From the NCBI GenBank assembly GCA_039566865.1, contig CM076957.1:9247896-9311895 (forward strand): a stretch of DNA of 64,000 bases. Direction: 5' to 3'. Each line of letters opens with the position of its first letter. The stretch's first letter is position 1. Made by a program: the position numbers and the translations under genes. The notes beneath the pieces are model-generated. The model was given only the letters and a program-made list of their open reading frames with translations, was not told the DNA's origin and did not search any database. The DNA comes from Aurelia coerulea. Taxonomy: Eukaryota > Cnidaria > Scyphozoa > Semaeostomeae > Ulmaridae. Positions 57,491-64,000 of the stretch are shown one piece after another.

Positions 57491-57735
57491 CACGTAAATC
57501 GCCGTTGCGCACCCCCGTGGTTAGTTTTGCATGCGCCATAGTACTTGTGGACTTATGCAATAATCGATGCCAATTCCAATGCCAATGCCAGTTCCAATGC
57601 CGATGCCAGTATTCCAATGCCGGTGAATACAAATGGCCTTCAAAATACCTCCAAAGTTACTTCAGAGTAGTACTTGCAAAGGTATTTCACAGCATTTCAC
57701 AGCAACTCTGAGGGTACTTCAGAATACCCCTTTCT
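57491..57735. repeat. Half-element: inverted GGCATT flank joined to 23-bp array units
   Basis: The flank (GCCAATTCCAATGCCAATGCC and TGAATACAAATGGCC) is the inverse of 47531-47670. It is followed by array units in the same + orientation (AAAGGTATTTCACAGC and AGGGTACTTCAGAATACCCC), ending CTTTCTGT. So the flank sits at the opposite end of the array compared with the 47-kb locus. Confidence 0.7.
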
Positions 57736-57744
57736 GTAAAAATT

Positions 57745-58290
57745 GAAATTTCGTCAAATTGCTTCAAAATTGGTACACAGCCTTTTTCAAACATGCTGAT
57801 AATGAATATGAACAAAGATTTTGAAAATGTTGTCCCAAAGTGGTCCAAATGGCACACAAAGTGGCACAAATGACCCAAAATTTAAATTGCATATAATTAA
57901 CTCAAAATTAGTGAAGAGCCTATTTCAAACATGCTGATTACGAATATGAACAAAGATTTTGAAAATGTTGTCACCAAAGTGGTCCAAATGGCACACAAAG
58001 TGGCACAAATGACCAAAACTTTAAATTGCGTAGAATTAACTCAAAATTGGTAAAGAGCCTATTTCAAAAATGCTGATTACGAATATGAACAAAGATTTTG
58101 AAAATATTGTCTCCAAAATGGTCCAAATGGCATATAAAGTGGCACAAATGACCACAAATTTAAATGGCATAGAATTAACTCAAAATTAGTAAAGAGCCTA
58201 TTTCAAACATGCTGATTACGAATATGAACAAGGTTTTTCAAAATATTGTCACCAAAGTGGTCCAACTGGCACCGAACTTGCTTCCAAATG
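57745..58290. repeat. 139-bp tandem repeat, about 4 copies
   Basis: CAAACATGCTGATTACGAAT and AAGTGGTCCAAATGGCACA recur at 57788, 57926, 58065 and 58204, a period of 138-139 bp. The last unit decays after about 58260. It has no coding meaning; the units are AT-rich. Confidence 0.9.
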
Positions 58291-58449
58291 CCTGAATATT
58301 GGTACGCCTGCATATTCTGATTAAATAATTTGAAAAAGTAAAGGCCGCGATACCAGCGTCGATTGTCGGATCCGAAGATGCTTGCGGTGATGAAAAAATG
58401 AAGAAGTCTAAAGGCAGAAACACCGCAATGCGACAAAAAACAACAGCAA

Positions 58450-59520
58450 ATGTGATGAATTTATTTTTTGCCAATATGTTCAATGTTCAATGTGCAGCTA
58501 TGGGCACTCGCATGGCACCCCCATATGCAAATCTCTTTATGGGGGTCTTCGAAGAAGATGCCCTAAAAACGCACCTCACAAGCCCCTTGTTTGGTGGCGT
58601 TACATCGACGACATTTTTTTTAATTTGGACTCACGGAGAGGAAAACTCACAGAATTTATACGCAGACTCAACAACATCCATCCCAACATCAAATTTACCA
58701 GTGACATATCTTCCACCAGCACACATTTCCTAGACGTCACAGTAATACTTAACGAAGACAACAGCATCTCGACAGACCTCTACGTCAAACCCACAGACAC
58801 ACACCAATACCTCCTCAGCACATCCGCCCACCCCAAACACACGGAAAAGTCCATACCATACAGCCTTGCACTACGATTACGACACATATGCTCCAACAAT
58901 GACACTCTTAAGAAACGCACAAATCAACTGCTTACATACCTTACAAACAGAGGATACAAACGCAAACACGTACGTGACGAAATACGGAAGGCCTCCAAAA
59001 TAACGCGACAATCCAGCTTACAAACGAAACAGAAAAAACGTAACAACAGAACGCCATTTGTGGTTACCTACCACCCTAGTGTCCCACAACTAACGTCCAT
59101 ACTTAACAGCAACTTCCACATATTACAAAACTCGACAAACTGTAAGGAAGTCTTCCCAGACCCACCGATACTTAGTAACCGCAGACCAAAAAATCTCAGG
59201 GAATACCTGGTGCGCGCCAAAATGAAAAATGACGCCACCACCACTCCCAGAGGAATATCTAAATGTCCATCACGACGCGACTGCTACACATGCCAACACA
59301 TACAAGACGGAACACGCACAGTTACTTTCACAAACACCAACAAAACCTTCAACATAAGACAAAGCCTCGACTGCAACTCCACTAACGTCATATACTTACT
59401 ACAATGCAAACGATGCTTACGCGACAAAAAGACTTACTGCCAATACATAGGACAAACAGGACGACGCATAAGAGACAGACTCAACGAACACCGACGAGAC
59501 ATTATAGACATATTGCTTTC
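58450..59520 (+). pseudogene. Penelope-like element: RT end and GIY-YIG endonuclease
   Basis: The first frame (to about 58560) gives AAMGTRMAPPYANLFMGVFE, a Penelope-type RT block. After one frameshift the second frame runs to 59563. It holds WWRYIDDIFFNL (block C, YIDD), HFLDVTVIL, TDLYVKPTDTHQYL, then a region with CPSRRDCYTCQH, and finally a GIY-YIG endonuclease: NVIYLLQCKRC, YCQYIGQTGRRIRDRLNEH. Penelope-like elements combine an RT with a GIY-YIG nuclease, so the order is right. The 5' RT blocks are missing and the nuclease is cut off after RRDI, near 59510, so this copy is dead. Homology probably ends there. Confidence 0.88.
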
Positions 59521-60516
59521 AAAATTTCACATGTTACGTGAGTTATGTCCAGGAATAACATGAAAATATTTGTTTGTGTGATTTTCGAAAATCCTAGACG
59601 AATTAAAGATGTTTGCTGCGAAGAAAGCTAATGGGCCTACTTTCAACCGCAGCAAAATCCCAGTAATCGGCATTAAATCACTCCTTTTCGCAATAATAAC
59701 TAGCGGATACATTAACGAATAACTTCACCACAAATCCAATTTCTTTCCACCATTTTATCATCGATAACTTCGATAAAATGTGACAAGACTTTACAGTCTC
59801 TGCAGCAAACCGTCCAACTACCGTCGATTCAAAGTTTTCTTGTTGCAAACACGTTGGGAGACCGGGGACAATTGTAGCACGGGGCGATTGTAACATTGAC
59901 TCTCACGCCTTGCAGAAAAGTGCACAAAATCTGATTTTTGCACGGAACATGCTCATTCTAACCCTCTACATACTACTTGAGATACAGGAATATTCACCCA
60001 AATTTGCAAGATTTTCGGGGGAAAAGCATGTTTTTGAGTACGAAAGTAAATACGTGCTTTCACTGTAAATTTGTGTCTGAATGATTTTGCTCTTGAGTAA
60101 AAAATTTCATTTTCACATTACAGTTATGGCATCTATTTAGGATCAAAACTATGTTAAAGCTCCACAGCTTATGAGATGTGAAAATGGAAGTCCCCGATGC
60201 TTTGATTTTGATTTATTTTTTAATCTGGTCGAACAATATGCATTTATGCAGTATAGAAGAGCTCAGAATTGAAATTTGCAGAAAAAGAAAATTTTTTCTC
60301 AATCGATTCAATGTTTTTCAACTGATGGACCCAAATTTACAGAGAAAAAAAACTAGATCTTATTTTTTATTTATTCTTTTGAAAGCCATGAATAATTTGC
60401 CACCTGGTGCTATATTTTGTGTAAGAAAAAAGCATGCAATAATCATCTGTGATGATTTTAAAGATAGGTAACAATTGCTCCAACCATCTGTTACCATTGG
60501 CCCGTGTTACCGGGGC
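59521..60516. other. Nothing recognised (about 1 kb)
   Basis: The words GGGGACAATTGTAGCACGGG (59867) and TTACCGGGGCAATAG (60508) are similar to each other. A + strand frame (60178-60471) has no known domain. The right border is the TIR of the 60.5-63.9 kb element. Confidence 0.4.
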
Positions 60517-63500
60517 AATAGACCATTCCCATAATTACGTCATCGCCAGTGATGTGCGCAATGCATGCTGGTACTTTTAGTTAAAGACCTGGCCGAGTTA
60601 GTATATTTTGTATAGGAAGTGTATAAGAAGTCGTGTATTGCGTTGGAAATATCGAAGAAAAAATTCAAAAAAGCAACTACATTTACCGAAAAACATGTCC
60701 CTAGATGTTTCAGAAACTCAAGTCATGGATTCAGTTTGACTTAGGGTGCAGACGAAGGAATTTTTAGGGGGAAGATTTGACGAAAGTGCATAGTGTGGCC
60801 TAATGAAAACATTGCGAGCGAAAAATGAGGCAAGGCGGTGATTGTTTTCGGATGATTCATATGCCGTTTACTGAATCCATTACCACTAGAAATTGGAGTC
60901 CTGAACTTTAATTCTTTATCTAATAACTCTATCCCAGTCAGAAAAAATCTGAAAAACAGAGACTGACGCAAACGTTGAAACCCTGGACAGCGAGAAAGAA
61001 TTTTAGAGATCACGGATTTGGAACAGCACACTTAAAGCATATAAATGATGCCAGAGTAAAAAAAACAGCATTTTGACTTTCTCAAAACCATAGAAGATTG
61101 AGAATTATAGAAAATTTTAGGATTTTCCTCCTTGCAGTAAGCACTATACTCAATTTTGGGTGCTTAATGTAACCATAGCCGAAATGCAGCGATTTGACTT
61201 CAGTGATTTTTATCGCGTTCATTACGTAAAGGGGGAAAGTTCTCCTTTCATACGATTGCCGTTGGAAGTCAAAAAATTGAAAACTTCAAACTCCCAATGG
61301 CCCCGTCTCTGCACAAGATAATAAACTCAAATTTTAGATTTTGGTCTAATTTTAGAGAAAGAGTGCAGCGCTTTCTTTCCCCCTTCTTTAGCCTCCTCAA
61401 ATCACTGGCAATGTTTACGTTAGGCCGCATTACGTTTTCATTGACTTTCCTTGCGAATATTTCCTTCATCTCCGCTTCATCTTTTTTTTTTTTCTATAAC
61501 AAATAAGATTTAAAATACATTAAACAAAACACTACAATTTCAATTTAAACTGTTGGGGTGAGAGGCAAAAAACCAAGGTTATCGTGTTGCCTCTCACACC
61601 ACAACCCTATTTACAATATTTATATTTTCAAGCAAAGGAAAGTTAAACTATACACACAGAAATGAATGAAGTCAACGGACAACGTATTCAGGGCAAATAG
61701 ACAGGAGAATAGTCCAACAATCCGAGAATCCGCTCAATCCCCCATGCCACAAAGACAAACATTAGGCGAATTTCCAGACCGCTGGAGCACATCCTCTGTC
61801 TAAAAGTAAAAAATATATAGTTTTAGATTCCTTATCTAAATCGATTTGTGTTTTTGATGTACCTGACAGTACATTGTAGAATCATTTTGTTGGCTATTGT
61901 GTTGTAGGTTTTGCTACCAAAAAGTAATAAATCACATAAATGATCATCAGGTAATTGAGTTACATCGTTGTTTACAATGTTAGATAGTTCTTCAAGCAGG
62001 ATATTCCTATGGTGTAAGTACGATTGGCAGTGCAGGAAGAAATGGGCAATTGATTGCACTGCCACATTGCATGTACACATTGGGTTGTTGCGGCCAAAAT
62101 TGTGCTCAAATCTATGTTCGTTCAGGTCACTAAACCTAACGCGAAGTCTAGTTATGAGTGCTGAGTCATGGCTGTTAGTGATTCCATGCATGAGGTTTTT
62201 TTGAGGCCTTATAATGGAAATCAATGATTTTTTGAACTGAGATATTGTCGTAGAGGTTCTTATTTCAGAATCTAAGCCATTCCATATTTTTACACAAGAA
62301 GGAAAGAAGCTCTTGGGGTATCTCGTGGTATTTACCTTGTCCTCCCTAAAAGCTCTTTGGTGTCGTAAGTTATGCTGTGTGTCATTTCTTGCTGGGATAC
62401 AGTCTCTCAAGTATTGGGGAGTTTGATCATTGACAATTTTGTAAAAGAGGCACAACCTTCGATACCATCTTCTGTTACTGAGTGATTCCCAGCCGAGTTC
62501 CTCAAGTAATCTGTCAGTATTAGTTCCACTCCATGCCCCGCTGACGGCTAAGGCTGCTTGATATTGCGTGGACTCTAGCTTGCGGGAAAGAGGCATGCTT
62601 TGCTCATGGTAAATTACATCGCCATAGTCGAGATGTGGCCTGACATACAGCTTGTACATTTGATCAAGAACATCTCGTGATACGTATTTCGAGAGGAATC
62701 GGATAATTCCTATCCCTCGCTTGGCCTTAATAATTGCTGCTCTTACATGTTCAGTAAAACTAAGTTTTTCGTCCAATATCATACCAAGATGCTTGTGACT
62801 TCATTCAGAAACAAGTTGGCAATCATTGAAAATCACAGGGGGGTGTTGCTTTTTGGAAGTTTTTGTGGAGAAAATTACTTCTTTTGCCTGCTTAGAAGGA
62901 TCTGGATTGAAGCTCATCTTCCATTTATAAGCCCAGTTTTGAATAACTGACAAATCATTGTTTAGGGCGTCAGCTGTCCCGTTTATGTTGCTGACCCGCT
63001 TAAAAAGAGAAGTATCATCTGCAAAAAGTTTTACTTTTGAGGCCACGCCGTCTGCCAAATCGTTTATATAAACGAGGAAAAACAATGGTCCAAGGACTGA
63101 TCCTTGAGGAACACCAGCCTCGATTCGCTCCCAAGAAGACATCTTGCCATTCAAGACAACACGTTGATATCTGTCAGCAAGAAAATTTTGTATCAATGAG
63201 TATAGTGGCCCGTGGATGCCATTAGATTTCAATTTTAGCAAGAGACCATCATGCCATACCCTATCAAACGCTTTTGATATATCCAGAAAGACAGCCCTCG
63301 TTTCCATACGATCCTCAAAGCCAGTATATATCTCATGGGTTATCGCCAATAATTGGTTGATGGTAGAATCACCTGGGCGGAAGCCAGATTGGTTGGGAGA
63401 TATTAGTTCATTATCAGATAGATGCTTGTAAATGGCATCAAAAAGAATTTTTCCGCGTCATCTGCACTTTAGTAGCACTGAGACCCCTGATTAGAGTTTC

Positions 63501-63888
63501 TAAAACATCTAGGGACATGCTTTTCGGGGAATTTGGGTGATTTCTCAAATTTTTCTTCGATGTTTCCAACGCAAAACAGAATTTAGCATATGCTTGCAAT
63601 CTTCTCATTAGGCCACACTGCACTTTCGTCGACTCTTCCCCCTAAAACTTCCTTCGTCTGTGCTCTAGTCAAACGGAATCCAGGACTTGAGTTTCTTAAA
63701 CATCTATGGACATGTTCTACCATAAATTTAGTTGATTTTTCGGATTTTTCTTCGATATATCCAACTCAATACACAACTTCTCATACAGTTCCTATACAAA
63801 ACACACGAACTCGGCCAGGTGTTTAACTACAAGTGCCAGCATGCATTGTGCGCCGCACTGGTGGTGACGTAATCATGAGAATGGTCTA
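60517..63888. mobile_element. Long-TIR DNA element with nested LINE
   Basis: The left arm (60517 to about 60830) and the right arm (about 63580-63888) are inverted copies of about 310 bp starting CAATAGACCATTC. Shared words include CAATGCATGCTGG, ACCTGGCCGAGTT, GACGAAGGAA, GGGGGAAGA and GTGGCCTAATGA. A third, more diverged copy of the arm lies inside and is split by the LINE (61415-61483 and 63458-63580). No clear target duplication and no transposase are visible. Confidence 0.8.
61484..63457 (-). pseudogene. Group 4 LINE nested in the long-TIR element
   Basis: One minus-strand frame runs from 63457 to 61832 with a single TGA at about 62799. It reads ILFDAIYKHLSDNELISPNQ, AVFLDISKAFDRVWH (block A), EAGVPQGSVLGPLFFLVYIN (block B), KLFADDTSLFKRV (block C), WKMSFNPDPSKQAKEVIFS, then KHLGMILDEKLSFTEH, DYGDVIYH, AALAVSGAWSGTNTD and a Cys/His cluster (CTCNVAVQSIAHFFLHC). 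A 3' UTR ends in an A-run complement at 61484-61494. CCGCTTCATCT lies left and CCGCGTCATCT lies right, a target duplication of about 11 bp. The endonuclease and part of the fingers are lost by 5' truncation. Confidence 0.87.
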
Positions 63889-64000
63889 TTGTAATACTTG
63901 ACCACTGATTTTGAAACTATCACTGCGTTACAAAAATTGGTTCGATGTGATGGAAACTAATGTCTATTGCATTCAAAGGGATGCAACTACAATATCATTT

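Noticed and set aside
60178..60471. Plus-strand frame of 97 residues
   Set aside because: No domain, no splice context and no similarity to elements nearby.
45022..64000. Further ALDH8A1 exons (catalytic Cys and Glu regions)
   Set aside because: No frame with the expected motifs was found on the + strand; they probably lie beyond the window.

Overview
The window is metazoan nuclear DNA, AT-rich, with one interrupted host gene and very dense transposable elements. The mix of elements, all judged by eye from motifs, fits a cnidarian (probably anthozoan) or a similar marine invertebrate: CR1/jockey-like LINEs, one LINE whose ORF1 carries an SGNH esterase, an RTE-like LINE, a Penelope-like element with a GIY-YIG endonuclease, TTAA and TA MITEs, and foldback elements. 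The species cannot be fixed from this. There is no prokaryotic gene organisation, rRNA, CRISPR array or convincing free tRNA gene.

Host gene. Two + strand exons (7073-7273 and 44810-45021) encode consecutive parts of an ALDH8A1-type aldehyde dehydrogenase (2-aminomuconic semialdehyde dehydrogenase of the kynurenine pathway). Phases and GT-AG sites match exactly, so the sequence between them is a single intron of about 37.5 kb. The 5' exons and the exons carrying the catalytic Cys and Glu were not found and probably lie outside the window.

Layout. 0-7 kb: LINE fragments, a 19-bp and a 22-bp minisatellite, a short interstitial telomere tract, and a LINE remnant holding a nested LINE tail. 7.3-44.8 kb (the intron): a TTAA MITE; LINE remnants of at least five groups, nearly all antisense to the host gene; a TIR DNA transposon (16.8-19.3 kb); an inverted pair of 1.9-kb repeats (9.0-10.9 and 29.6-31.4 kb); two TA MITEs; a 1.7-kb foldback element with a target duplication; a tRNA-derived SINE; and a nearly complete two-ORF LINE (40.1-44.7 kb) that ends about 120 bp before the second exon. 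45-64 kb: a 23-bp array split by a LINE, a TIR element with an apparent 14-bp target duplication, an open LINE reverse transcriptase frame of about 680 residues, a second and longer copy of the 16.8-kb DNA transposon that holds an RTE-like insertion, a 139-bp tandem repeat, a Penelope-like remnant, and a long-TIR element with a nested LINE.

LINE groups used below. Group 1: 12.3 and 22.7 kb. Group 2: esterase type, full copy at 40.1-44.7 kb, fragments at 5.1, 20.2, 24.3, 26.1, 32.9 and 36.3 kb. Group 3: 1.0, 33.3 and 35.7 kb. Group 4: C-terminal Cys/His cluster, at 0.6, 21.8, 45.9 and 61.5 kb. CR1-like: 8.5 and 49.8 kb. Several nested insertions can be dated against each other because target duplications or uninterrupted relatives lie in the same window.
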